Source: Zonotrichia leucophrys gambelii (Eukaryota; Chordata; Aves; Passeriformes; Passerellidae). From it: a stretch of 64,000 nucleotides of DNA. Positions 48,811-61,800 of this stretch are shown here, piece by piece. The translations under genes were made by a program, and so were the position numbers. Position 1 is the stretch's first letter. Each line of letters begins with the position of its first letter. The DNA lies in assembly GCF_028769735.1 (NCBI RefSeq), contig NC_088171.1, forward strand, positions 94,558,412 through 94,622,411, read 5' to 3'. The notes beneath the pieces are model-generated. The model saw only the letters and a program-made list of their open reading frames with translations. It made no database searches and was not told the origin of the DNA.

Positions 48811-48828
48811 GCCCCACGTTGGGCGCCA
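48811..48828 (-). promoter_or_regulatory. Primer binding site, tRNA-Lys type
   Basis: Minus-strand TGGCGCCCAACGTGGGGC, three nucleotides after the LTR end, is the known lysine-1,2 tRNA 3'-end complement. It primes minus-strand DNA synthesis. Alpharetroviruses use tryptophan tRNA instead, so this supports a class II, beta-like backbone. Confidence 0.92.
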
Positions 48829-48831
48829 CAC

Positions 48832-49518
48832 TGCGCTAGGGCGTAGGCGGCCCTAAATCCGGCTAGCTCGAGGGGTGAGAAGGCCAACGCCCCTGCGCAT
48901 AGGAAGCCAGCTCCCTTCGGCGTCTTGGCCTCAGGCTGGGCAGGAGGAAAAGCTCGGAGTTGCGCACGTGAGACGAATAAGGAGGTGACCACTTGCTGGG
49001 GGTGAACAGTCGGTTTATTGGGTGATCCGGAGGCACCAACAAGGAAGGGCACCAACCAGCAAAATGGCCCCGAACAGGGGGAGAGACAAGGTTTTATAGG
49101 GAAGGGGAGGAGAGAGGAGGGGAGCCCAGCTATCCAATGGGGAAACTCAAAGGGAGGTACTGAACGTAACTGACATACACTAGAAACCAATGAATACAAA
49201 GTAAAGGAGGGGCCCCGGGACCACAGCCAATCACAACCCCCAGAGAGGAGAAGGTTCTCGAACCCTGGGAGGAGTGGGGGATGATTGACTGTGCCCAGGG
49301 AGGAGAAAAACATCTACTTATAAGGTGGGATGAGGGAGGAGCGGTCATACAAACTGTAACATTAGCAACTAAAAATAGCACGGTAACTAAGCAACTTAAC
49401 TGACAAGGAGGCAGTGGCGGGAAAAACTGGGGAGAGAGGAACCATTTACAAAGAACAAAAGAGGGTACATTACATAAAATGGGGGAGTAAACTGAAAAAC
49501 TTAAAACACACTACAACA
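48832..49518 (-). mobile_element. 5' LTR (687 bp)
   Basis: It begins TGTTGTAGTG and ends AGCGCA on the minus strand, the TG...CA ends of a retroviral LTR. TATAAAA is at 49098-49092 and AATAAA at 49019-49014, giving U3 of about 450 bp, a short R of about 80 and U5 of about 160. It is intact and borders host DNA directly at 49519. It differs from the 3' LTR at 2 of 669 positions. Confidence 0.95.
49092..49098 (-). promoter_or_regulatory. Proviral promoter TATA box
   Basis: TATAAAA preceded by a pyrimidine-rich stretch in U3. Transcription should start about 25-30 nt downstream, near 49065. Confidence 0.75.
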
Positions 49519-49903
49519 TGTTTACACTCATGTGGGAAAAAAAGAGAGCTCTGTTGCAACTTAATCTCTCAAGAAAAGCAGTAAAAGCCATCTACGTAGT
49601 ATATGTAGGATGCAAAACAATGTAAAAGAGTCATTTGGGGGCAACAGTCCCTCAGTGGCAGGAATATGATTCAGAAGACATAATAATTTTTTTTGCTATT
49701 TAGTATCTCTGATCATGGAATACCCTATGTGATTCTCTTTTTCCTTCCATTTGAACCTCCACTGACAAGAGATAATCTGCTGCTTTTTTCATTTCCCTCT
49801 CATCCAGTTTATTTCTTGTAATGTTAGACTGGGTGGAAAATTGGTTGAGTATGCTTGTACCTAACCAGCCTTCTGGGAAAAAAAGACTGACTGTCAGTCT
49901 CCT

Positions 49904-49956
<53 letters not shown>
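49519..49956 (+). repeat. Host flank duplication, right copy, with (GATA)n
   Basis: This host segment matches 39486 onward without visible mismatch up to the GATA tract. The tract here (49903-49956) has about 13 units and then runs into GACAGACAGATGATAGACAG and unique host sequence. It is therefore the copy that keeps the native right-hand context. Confidence 0.95.
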
Positions 49957-49957
<1 letters not shown>

Positions 49958-52559
49958 CAGACAGATGATAGACAGAATGCTGAAGTTTCTCTTTGGTCAC
50001 ATGTGGCAGAGGTTATGTAGAGGCTAAACATTCAGTAATAATTTTCAGGAAAATATTTTCCCCCTTCATGGCTTTGGGACTTGAACCTGCTTGAAATTTC
50101 AATAGATAAAAACATGCTTAATCATATGTCGTGGAATTCTTGTTGATTCTAACAGTCAACGTGTGTGTGCTGCTGAATTTGGGACCACAACCACGCCCGA
50201 GGCTCACTGTCTGTCTGCAAATATCTGACTCTGTCTACTGCTGCCTCTGTGAGACCCCAACAGCCTCACTAACATTTTTTGCCTCTGAGCAGGATGTGGG
50301 GAGCACAACCAAGATACTTCACTTGTGTTCCAAAGGATAGTGCATGGCAGGAAAGCCTGGAGTGGCTTTGTGAGAGAAATGTCCCCAGAAAGTAGCTAAA
50401 ATTTTCCTGCAGGAGGAAGACTGAGGGTTTTTTACACATCATTCCCCTTGCTGATAAAAGGTTTGAGATTGTGTTGAGAATCTTCCTCAGCATACTAGTA
50501 AACACCTTTTTTCCTTTAAACCAAAGAACAGTAAAATGGCAATTAATTTAAACTAGGTAAAATATATAATTACCTAGTCATAAAATGGACCATAAAAGTA
50601 CCACATTGTTGAATCCATTTCATTAGTAGCATGTACATAAAAACTGTTTCAGTGTATAAAGATGTGAGTATTGTGCTTCATTGTTTTCAAGTGACAGTGC
50701 CTTGCTATTTCTTGGTTTTGCAAACAGACCTCTCAGCAATATTACTTCAGGAGTCATTTAAACTTCTTTTCTTTGTATTATCCATATTATGCTAACTTCA
50801 TATTGCAGCAGCTGAAAAGCATCAACATACCTTAAGAATCCAAACCTAAAGTCGTAGGTCCCATAAACCCAGATTGAATGTTGATGAGGCAGCTTTGTCT
50901 GGACTGGGGGGGGAGGGGGGAAGGAAGATTTTTATGCCCTTTTTTCATTTTGTTTTAATCCCTAAATTTGGGAGTGTTGCAGACAAATAGGTGAGTTAAG
51001 AAGTAGTGGTAATCCTGTAGAGCTGCCTTTCTAACTTTCATCTCTTTATTTGTTTGCTGTTTTCATTCTGAAAAGCCCAAAAGTCTTTTAAGATCCACAC
51101 ACCTTAACTACTATGTCCTTCCAAAAAAAAAAAAAAAAAAAAAAAAGAAAATAGAATTGTTTAGTGTTTAGTTGTTTTCCTCGAGTTTTTAATCTCTCGT
51201 AAATTCAGTTTAGCTGCTTTGCAATGTCACCAATTCTTGTGAAACAGAATATTCTTCAGTGATCAAGAATACAAACTGGCATAAAGAACTTCTTCATTAG
51301 GATATCAAAACTGCAAGAATATTTTCAGTTGTTGCTATAACTTTTTCTCCAAAATGATTTCACTTATTTTGTGACCACCTAAGGCTCTCTAAGACACACA
51401 GCAACACAGTTTGAGACATCTCTGTGATGTTCTGTACATCACATAGTTGCTAACAACCTGTCAAGTCATCCTGACACCAAACTGAGAAGCTGATGGTTTT
51501 GGTAACGTATTAGCAGAGATGAAAAAAGATAGTCCTCATTATTGTAATAAAACCAACAGAGACACACTGACAATCAATTACTGATTCTGTGACCTGTTGA
51601 ACTAACCCTCAGTCAAGTGGGGGAACTGCACAGAACATCTTACATTATCAAATGATTTAGGATGGAGCGCTGTCTGAAGACTTGCAACAAGTCAAGGCAA
51701 ATACATTTCCGTAAATTGTAGCTTGCTTAATTACCTTGTTCCTGAGCACAAAGATCAAATTGAGCAACTTAAGGTGCTGAAGCACTCTGCCAGCTGGTCA
51801 TGAGAAGGAAATAATTAACACACACAAGAGCTAAGTTTAAGGATGAGATTCCTACTGACAACAGCAAGGAGATCCAAAGTTAAGGCAGACACTGTGTCCT
51901 TGACTGGATCCATGTGCCTACAATTTGCAGCACATATTGGATTGGGGAAGAGCACCATGTGTTGCAGCCATTTCAAGCAAGCAGATGGCTTTTTAAAGCA
52001 TTCAGTGCAGGGAAAGCAAAGCCCTTTCAAAGGTTGGCATTTCACTCTCATTATTTGTCACAGACTGTTCCACCTCTTGCCTTCACAATGTCCGAGTATC
52101 ACTAAGAAAATTCTTTCTCATGAAAGGCACTGTGCAAGCACGTGAAAAACATCCCCTGGTACAATGAAGTGGCAAGTAAGACAGAAAATTAGTAATGATA
52201 TTTCATCTTTGGAAAGCAATGCCCAACATTAAGTTATTTTTCTCTCCAGGATCCCACCCAGCCTTGAGAGAGAAAGCCAAAAGTCAAGAAAACCGTTTTT
52301 GGTGCCTACCTACACTTCCCAAAGGCCTTCATGCCCTCAGCTACTCTGAGCATCTCTCAAACCTAAGACCTTTCTTCCATAACCAAATTCAGTTATAAGG
52401 TGTAAAGTTATTGTTTACTGTGGAAAGATGAACCTAGGAGCCCAACTTTCATCCGCTACTTCCCACATTTTTTAATAGGATCTCTCATGCCTGCCTGAAT
52501 AGTCACCCAACACGAAGAGTAAAAGACACCTAATTTTAACACATCATCTTGAAGGACAG
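49957..52559. other. Non-coding DNA, no gene seen
   Basis: AT-rich host DNA. It includes a poly(A) run (51123-51146) and a G-rich GGGGGGGAGGGGGG tract near 50907-50920. No gene is recognised. Confidence 0.6.
51123..51146 (+). repeat. Poly(A) tract
   Basis: 24 consecutive A. The sequence upstream does not resemble a processed mRNA that I recognise. Confidence 0.85.
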
Positions 52560-52880
52560 ACTCTTTGGAGTACTGCGCACTACAGATTTGTTATGATCAG
52601 AGGGGCCAGATGTCACCAGCTGAGCCGTTCATTTGATGCTGCGCCATTGCTCGGTGCTGCTGCCATAGATACTGCCCTGCCCTTATGGTGGCTGCTGTGA
52701 TTCATTGTAAGTAATATCATCCCAACTGCCACTCCGGGGAATCTTGCAGGCATGATTTTCTAACACAGCATGACCCATTAAAAATAACTGCCAGGAATCC
52801 TGCGCTTTATAAAAGGGCATCTTCATTAGCTCTCGCGGTGGGTCGCCAGAAAGTCCCGGGCACTACAGTAGTCGTAGGGT
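52560..52880. other. Candidate conserved non-coding element
   Basis: A segment of balanced composition with retained CpG steps, low repeat content and no open frame of note. It sits between AT-rich stretches and contains motifs such as TTTATAAAAGG and CGCGGTGGGTCGCC. Preserved CpGs in non-coding, non-repetitive DNA can mark a regulatory element under selection. This is an inference from composition only. Confidence 0.2.
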
Positions 52881-55800
52881 AATTTGTAGTTATCAGAAAC
52901 ATTGCATTTAATGCTTTTATGCCTGTGGAGCTGGAACCCACTGGTTACTAAACACAGACTCCTCCTCTTAAATCACAGAAATTAAAGAGGGAAGAGACCC
53001 ATCAGATTATTTTGTCAATCCACTCTTTGAATGCAAAACTGGCAAATGTATAGTCTTTGCCGCCAAGATATTCAGTGCCAAGGACACTCATGACTCTGCT
53101 ATGGGCCACTTCACTTATCAGTGCCTACTAGTGTTTGGCCTTTCTCCTAAAACAATGAATTCCTGGGTATGCTGTGCAGCACTTGGTCCTTCACATAGAG
53201 TTTCATCCAAAGAACAGACTGTAAATGACTGCAGAGGTCTGTAGGCCTCTCACCTGCTCTCTTTATTCTTCCAAGTATACTGGAATAGAAGCTGGTGTTT
53301 TACTTGGATAGTTAGAAGAATTCTAAACTTGTATTTCTATCAGGTTTAATGGAAACTTTTTTCCCCCAGAACTAAACAAATCTTTTATATAATTTAAAAC
53401 AAAAAATCTTGGCTTTAGTGCCATATGGACATGTTCTACAGTACCAAATGTCAACAAATCTTAGATGCCTCCATTGTTTATTAACACAGGTACACATCTC
53501 CCTGAAGATTTGTCCTGATTCCCAGCACTGATGCTCATTTTATAGTGAGTTGGCAAGGGCAAAGTCCCCCAAAAGAAGAGAAGAAACACATGACACATAT
53601 TATGCATGAGTTTGTCACCCTGGTCCTCAGATGCTATGATGATAAATGTCTTACAAAAAAAAGAATCACCCCAGCCTAGAGTAGGAAGACTTTGGTAACT
53701 TGCATTAATAAAAGACCTGAGACCAGAAACACATTTTTTCAAGTCCCTTCTGGTAAAAGTATTTCCTCTTGTACTCTAGGTTGAATATTGACTCAAATGC
53801 AGTGGCTGAGTGACGTTCTAAAACTCAGATTGTCTCCAGCATTGAGTATGAGCTATTGCCCTTTGGGCCATAGCAGCATCTCATAACAATAAGCAATAAA
53901 AAAATAAATTCCAACACATGTCTTTCTCTCCAAGGGTGTGGACTGAGCTTCAGTGCAAGCTTCTTGAAGGACTGAAAAAGACCTCCAGGCTACGTTGCAG
54001 TTTCTGAATGATGTCCAAGAATGAGTCGTAGTTCTGTGGTGAGTATATCAAATAGGGAGCAATTCTTTCCATTATATATTACCTCCCCAGTCATTATGAC
54101 ATCATTTGGTATTCACTGTGATAGCACCAATCATTAATGCACTCATTTGACGTTCTTATGGCTTGTCTTATACACTTCCCCGGGAATTCCATTGTAATTA
54201 ACCATTAGTTAATGTAAATAGTAATGGACATTTAAACTAAAGTGTTACCAGGCAGGGTCAGTAGTAGCAGAGAATCAATGTGTTCATGGAAACAGCTACT
54301 TCAAAAAGCTCCTCTAATGGTAACAAAAGCCTAGTAGTAAATATGTTGCTTAAACAGAATTGGGGGCTGTTGAAAACATTTTACATTATTTCATCTGAAA
54401 ACCATATTCAGCATTCCTCCTCCTCTTCATGCATCTCTAGAAGAGTGGACACATGGGCAGCCTTCATGCTATGCAGCAAATAGTGAGGATTACTACAGAG
54501 CTTTTCTCTGCAGAGCATTATACACTGCATCAAGTGCACCAGCAGAACACTGGATGTGTTGGCATGTTGCACAGGTCCAATGAGCAATGGGTCACTGGTT
54601 TAAACCAAGCAAAAGAGCAAGAAAGAAAAGTGAGCCTGTGAAAAGCTAAACTAGTTTTACTGTCCACATGGCATCAGTCCTTGAATAGACTGAGGTAATG
54701 AAATGGAATGGAATGGGATCTGGTATAATACCTTCTTCCCTTCCAGACTTGTATTCCTAGAGATGTTTTAGAGCTGAAATACACTGACCTTTGTACAAGT
54801 GACACAGATCTAGTTTTCTGGTAAGAAGACACAAATTATCATTGAGTGGAACTGTAAGGATAATTTCTTGCAGAAACCAAAAGTAGCAAAACTTGATGTT
54901 TTGCCCGATTATAACAAGCCAAAAATTTTCACTTTTCAGCCAGGGCACTAATGTGAATTATTATCGTGAGAAAGAACTTCTTTTTGCCAACTGTAATAAA
55001 AATGGGAAGTTTTCACTGTCCTGTGGTGTGCTAGCCAGTGTTCCTGTTAATAACAATAATAACAAATCTAAATCTACCTCAAGAACCCAGTGGAAATACA
55101 AGGTGATTCTTCACCAGGTGGCCCCTTGGTAAACTTCATTAAAAGAATCCAAAACCAAAAACCATGAGAGCGGAGTGACTGAGCTTGTGGTATTTCCATC
55201 AGATCCCCTCAGTGCTTGCAGGGCCATGCTTTTGCACATTCCAGCTTTTCATATTGACACTCTGAATGGTCCTAAACTGTGAAGCACTTTGTGCAGAAAT
55301 CCAGTTGTGAAAAAACGCAAGGAAGAATTTAATATTATCCTTCCTTTAAAGCAAAATATTTTCTTCCTTTGTTTATTTTGGCTTTTTCCTGAAAGAAATG
55401 CAGTAGAAATCTTTAATTACTCAGAGACTTCAGGCTTCAAAATTTATATATAATCTGGATTTAAAGGAGCATTTTCTGAACAGATGTGCTGGTATGCAAA
55501 CACCTGCTGCTTCCTTTCTCCTGAGCATTTTAGTAACTTATTTATTTTTTTCTCCTCTTTGTTCCTGTTGTCGTGATTTCATTTAGGTCTTTCTGATTCT
55601 GAACAATACCTTTGCTCTTTCAACTCTACTAGACTTGCTGAATATCAAAAGATACCCTGAGGACCAGTAGGACTTTGAGCAGAGCGGATAATTTCTCACC
55701 CTTAGGAGCTGATCATTTAGGGCTCAGGACAAACGGCCGTGGCACATTTCATCCTGACCTCCTCACCATGCTGATCTCAGCCATACTGCTCCAAATGGAA

Positions 55801-58800
55801 AGTGATGTCACCACTATCAGTGCAGGAATGGCAGCAGGTCCTCGGTCCCACTTGTGTTGAACTGGCTGCACTTACCCTATTCCTCAAGGCAGTCAAACTG
55901 GGCTGAAGAAGGAAATTTTTCTCATTACCAACAGAAGACTAGTGCAATGCGGTAAGTTTTTCATCACTTCTTTCTCAATCTATTCTACAAAACTGATCAT
56001 AAATAGTTTCTGGGTGCAATAAAATTGGGAGCCAGGCTTCTAGAGCAAGAGGGGAGAAGTAGGAATCTGGCAGAGACTTTGGAGCAATCCCAAATATTGG
56101 GTGGTGGGTGGCAGGAAAGTGAAAGCCATCTGGTAGCTCAGATTTCCTGTATAAGGAGGTCCTCTGGTTTTGAAAATGTGGGCCTCAGCTCCTCTGGGAA
56201 ACAAATGCTTGCAAAATGAAGAAGGAAATGTAATGGTTTGCCTGCAAATTTTGATACGTGATGAAGTAAAAACAGGGTTTCTAATAATGACATTTCTACA
56301 TTTCTTCATTATGAGTCATGAGTAAACATGACATTTCTGCAACGTGATCTAGATATGTGATCAAAGATTAAAATGGAGCCATTTTAATATTTTAATTGTT
56401 TCGGCACTGTCAGGCTTCAGAGTCTGTTATGCCAACACCCAGTGCAGAGGAAATAATTTGTAACAAAGAATTTTATCAATTTTAGATGCTTTTTCTCCAT
56501 GTGGATTATGTGTGAATGGGTCATTATTTTCTCAGATTTGCTCATTATTTGAAATCATCCACAATGAATAATTTATACAAATATTTCTTGTTCTGCAGTT
56601 TCTTCACCACCAGTTTGTAGCTGCCTGGGCTAGTTTTGTCTGAGCAAACATATCACATGGCCTCATTTCTGCTTCCAGGTTGGCTAATAGGTGCTTTGCT
56701 GGGTAGGATGCTCCCATTTACAAGTTTTATATCTGCTCTCGGCAGATATGGCTGCTCTGCATTTAAAAATGCTATTTCTACAAGAAATCTTATGAACCAA
56801 TTCATTAATTATGATATTCAAGGGGAGTGAACAAGAGTACAGATGCAGCAAGGAAAATTTAAAATTTTATCCCAGGAATTATTTTGCTGATTTTCCTTTT
56901 TCCTTTTTTTTTTTTTTTTTTTTTGGAGTTCTCAGCCCACCCTGACACCTGCTTTTGCTAACAGACCTGTATAACTGCAGGAGTGCCAGTGAGTTTATCT
57001 AGGTGCAAACATCTTGTGAATGTGCATGAATAAGAAGGGAAAAGCTTTCTCAAACAGCCAGTAGCCTAAAAATTACTGATACTTCAGTGCAGGCCACCTG
57101 CTCCTAAAGGGTTAGGAAGAGGTTCCCCTGTTAGTCCAGTAGTTTCAGGCATTTAACAGTGTCTCATGAAGCATGTGACTTAATAACTAGGGAGTAATCC
57201 CAGAGGGCTGAGTATCCACCCTATTATCCACAAAACCTAATAGTGTAATATGGGTAAGATGTGGGGATGACCCTTTCTTAATGTGGTAAGTATAACGAGC
57301 TCATCCCTTACACAGAGGAGATAAATCCTTCTTTGTCAAATCTGTATGTCTTCTCCCTGCAGATCTTGATTTTTACATCACCTGTGGCAATCAGTCCAAA
57401 TTTCAAATAGTCTACCAGTAAGGCAATTTCACTGTATTCCCTAAACCGATCCATTTATTCATGACCCTTTGTTCTGGGAATAGATTTTACCTAGCACTTT
57501 CATGGTGGGCAGAAGATATCAGAGGTAGGTGTCTCCTCCCCAGACTGCATAAGCCTTCCTACAGCAAAACCCAGCCTGATTTGTAATTGGGCAGTCTGAA
57601 AAATCAATTTTTTCATTATCTCCTCAGACAGTCATACAGTCCTCAGAAGTCCAAGGTCTCATGATAGTGTTATCCCCCTCCATGATGCAAGTAAACCCAA
57701 CCTTATGCTGGAAATGATCCATTTGTGGTTCATGTTTGGAAGTGATCCAAAACCAAGGAGAGATGTGGTTGGAGCAACGTGCCCATCAATTAACATCACT
57801 GAATAATTCCTGAATTCCTGGTCTGCCAGAACAGTAGCTGGCAGTGTGGTTCTGGCCATGAAACCGAGGGTGAGGGCAAGGCTTGGGGCAGAGGGAATCA
57901 CAGAGCTTGCAGCTTTATTTCATGTTCCTGTGCCACATGGTGCACAGGGGCTCAAGTGCGAACTGAAGCTGCTTTAGAGAACGCCTGTTCTCCATCAGTC
58001 ACCGAGGGGGAGTCACGCACACCGACACTGGATCAGAAAGCCTTCCATTTTGCAAATGATAAGTGATGATGATACTTAAGCAAGAGAGTCCACTGTGACT
58101 CTCCTATTCCAAGATGTGTCATTATAAACCTGATGGAGCGCCCGCAAAGAAAATACTGTGCTCCAACTGCTTTGTTAGTTGTCCTTTCCTAGATAAAAGG
58201 AACATCCATACACATTTTAAGTTTCACCTTCACATTCTTTTATGCTTTCATCCTCAGAGGGGTGACTATGGAAAATGTCTGTAATGAAGCTACATCTATC
58301 TATCAGCCTAGCTTTCCCTGCTTCATCCCAGTAATAGCCAATACCAGTGGTTATGGCAGAGCTCTACAATGGTACCTCCAGGAACAAAAAAAAAATGTGG
58401 CTCAGAAAGATTCTTTTTTAAATTACTAAAGAATATTTTTTCATTTTCCATCCTCTACAGATGTCATTTTCTTCTGATGAGTGCCTCTAAATTTTGCCCT
58501 TGAGTCATTACACACACAGTGTAAGTAAGATGCTAAATCCAACAGGTTATTCTGGCCACCAGATGGAAAAGTTTCCCTTCAGCACCTACAAAAAGCATAC
58601 ATATGGGAATACAAATCTCATTATATATTAGGCATGAGTATCTAGGTGTACCTGCAAGTATCTGTAATCACATATAAAAAGAAATAAAGGACACATCAAA
58701 AAATGCTAAGGTTCACCAGAAGATGGGCAAAATATAGGGAATCAATATTAAGGTAAGCAACAAACTTTTATTTGGCTTCTTTCTGCCTATGTGCCACAGC

Positions 58801-61800
58801 ACAGTCATGAATTGCATTACAATGTCTTATTTTTCCTAATTTTCTTCCTCATCTAAAGAAAACAAGGCTTATGAAACTGGGCTATTTTTCAGTATTATAT
58901 TTTAGCTTTATCCAGCTTGTGGCTTCATGCATGCACTGTCCAGCTCTGCACTGGTTACAAAACTATTGTTTTCTTCTCCCCTTCTTCTTTTGGGGACATC
59001 ATAACAGTTTATATTTTTTGCTGCATTTAAGATTATACCTTCATGATACAACTATGAGGAAATGTGAAATCATTGTCTCTGGTTTACATGCATAAAAACT
59101 GAGGCAAAGACCGATGTGAACATTCTCAAATGTGTCACTTAATTTGGGATTCCCAACTCAAAAACTTACAGTCTGAATTTTAGAGGGTTTGGCACGTTCA
59201 CAATAACTTTCTCTGTTCGGAGCAGAGATCATCTTGACCTTGCACGTTTGTGGGAAGTCTGCAGCTCTAACAACCAGATCTCTGACCCAAAAAAGTCAGG
59301 CTTTCCATGGAAGTAACTTGCCTGTCAACAGATGAAATCTCTAGACATGAAGCCTCTGGACATCCAGTTCTGCACGATGCCTGCCTTTGATGGAGCTCTA
59401 CAGATGACTGTTTTCTACTCCTGCATTCTTTATTCCAGGCACGAGACATCTATTCATCCCCACAACACAGCACCGAGGATGTCCGCCTACAGTCACCACA
59501 TTGCTCAGATACATCACCAGAGCACACAATGTCCTTTGCAGCAATCCAGACATGGGCCCTAAAATGAAAAGTAATGACATCATGGAGACAGTGCTATGCG
59601 GATTAGGAACTAGGGTGATGATTAAGTTGCAGACACAGTGCCTGGCATTTTGTGACACTCTTCTTTTGAGCTCTCAGCGACAATGTAATGCATATGTCAT
59701 TGTTCTTAGTCTTATTTATATGTTTTTCCCAATTCCAAATTCTTTGGTTTACAATTTGTTAGTTTCTTCTAATTTTCTGTTCCTCCATTGCACCTATGAA
59801 GGAACAAAGCCAGTTCTCAGTATGGAAATCACCACATAAACACTTTAGACTCCATGAGGCCCAAACAACTGGCAGAAGAGTCTTCCTACAGACCATGCTT
59901 AGCAACATTTACTTAAGCCATTAGTATCACTGCAATCTATTTCTCCATTTCAGGTCTCCATTTCAGATGGGTTGGACCAAAAAAGGGAGTGTTACCAAAA
60001 TAAGCAGAGTTTGAAAGTCCAGCCCGCAAAATGTATGGTTTCTTTTGACAGGACACAGTTGAGCCCTTCCATTTTCATCTGCCTAGCTCTTTGCAGGGGC
60101 TCTCCACAAGGTGATTGCATTGGAAAGCATGTATGACATGCATAAGGTTCTTCCCATGCACTCCCTAGGGTAGACACCATCCTTGAGAATCTCAAAACAG
60201 CCTCACAGAGCTTCATGGCAGTGGGGTAACTGAATCCCTAAAGCAGCTTTGAAAATCTTGACTTGCAAGCACTACTGTTTGAAAACTATGATGGTGTTCC
60301 TTGGTGGTGATACGAATAATAATGATAAAGTGCAGCATATATGCATTGGTCATTTAATTTAGGCTTGACTGAAGACTTAGCAAGGCCATCTTCCAGCAAC
60401 ATTGAATGCCTATGAGCAGTGCAAAGGTCACAGAAAGACACCTTCATGCTATTGAGTAGGATCAAACTAGGATTACAATCTTTTCATGTGATGTGGACTA
60501 AATTAAAAAAAAAAAACCAAAAACAAAAACCGTGAAAAAATAACAATAAAACAGCCCAACAATGTGCTTGATGAGTTTAAGACCTGCAGGAAAATATTTA
60601 ATGTCACACAACAATGAAAGGAATTGGTACGAAGCATAAATGGCAAAGCAGTGAAAAGAAGTGACACAAAGCATACTGGCATGTACAGCAACACCCACAC
60701 AATCAAAAGCATTCAAGGAAATTTTAAAAAGAATCAAATGACTAAAGATCTAGCTATGCAAGGGAGTTGCATAGCAAAAGTAATCTCCATCCACAGCTAT
60801 CACAGAGATTTGAATGAGCTGGAATTTCAAGAATAGGTTGCATCAGTTGGCAAAAGAAAAAGAAGGATGATTAATTAGGGGTAGAAAGAGAACTGAGAAA
60901 TACAATCAAATACCCCACTCAACCTTTTAAGTTCATCTGTAGACACATTTACAGGTGCATTTGACTCCAAAACTTTGGGGGTTAGATTTTGGGGTGCTTC
61001 AAAATTGATGAGATATTGAGATATCACAGCTAAGTTTGTATTTGGCCTCAGTCCCAAGCAAAAAAAAAAAAATCTAAATCCAATCCCTTCCAAATTCTGG
61101 CTGTTTGGTTTAACACCCTAGTTTGGATTGAAGTCTATACAGAGTCTTTACTTCTGTCACTTCCTATCATGCCACAAAGGAAGAGCATACATCTGGATGC
61201 AATGTAATAATGAGACAAAACCTAAGAACCCTGCAATGGCCACCTTTACAACTTAAATGTTCTGGGTTTTTTTCATGTGATAAGCCGTGCACTGTGGATT
61301 TTTGGAAATTCAGGGCATAAAATGCGGGAATGCCCAGCGAGCCCCATTCAGTTCTGTGACAGCATTTGTCTCTTAGTTACAGCAAGGGTAATGTTATCAG
61401 CACCAAGCAACCCAGAAGAAAATTATCAATTGGTTACCAAGAAACCTAATGATTTCATCAATATTATTTTACCAGTTACAAAGGTCATTTGGAGAAGTAA
61501 TGCCACACAAAATGTGCTTGTGAAGTGGGTGATGTGTGGGTAGCTGTTAAGGGTCAACACTTCATTTCTCATTTCTTTAATTGATACTTCTGAATGAGTA
61601 TTAATTGAGCTGCAATGAGAAGAGTGTGCAGTTTGACAATGCAAGTGACAGGATAGCAGTGCCATTTTCAGAGTGTGTATAACCACAGCTAACACCCTCA
61701 AAGCGTTAATTCCATTTTATGTCTTTCACATTTAATAGCAAATTTGCCATTTAATCTTTAAGACAGAAGTTACTTATTCTCAATCTACCTCTCACTTGCG

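Larger units (their letters stand above)
39936..49518 (-). mobile_element. Young class II endogenous retrovirus with rearranged 3' end
   Basis: A near-complete provirus lies on the minus strand with LTR, PBS, leader, gag, pro-pol, env, polypurine tract and LTR in that order. The lysine-type PBS, the A-AAA-AAC shift site, a dUTPase-like domain ahead of protease and the single-frame polymerase place the gag-pol part among class II, betaretrovirus-like ERVs. The env transmembrane subunit instead has alpha/gamma-type hallmarks. Pol and env are uninterrupted; gag is frame-broken. The LTRs differ at 2 of 669 aligned positions, so insertion was recent. The left end is not a normal integration end: an inverted LTR fragment from another copy intervenes between the 3' LTR and host DNA. 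Confidence 0.95.

Noticed and set aside
48397..48846. 149-codon plus-strand frame in the leader.
   Set aside because: Gly/Pro/Arg-rich composition artefact of a G-rich leader, antisense to the virus.
48807..49313. 168-codon ATG frame inside the LTR, present in both LTR copies (also 40248-40754), resembling the idea of an LTR-encoded accessory gene.
   Set aside because: It runs across the TATA box, R region and polyadenylation signal into U5 and the PBS, so no normal viral transcript would carry it whole. Identity between copies only reflects LTR identity. No signal peptide or membrane segment supports a superantigen-like product.
51123..51146. Poly(A) tract as the tail of a processed pseudogene.
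   Set aside because: No upstream similarity to a known mRNA, no polyadenylation signal at the right distance and no flanking target duplication was seen.
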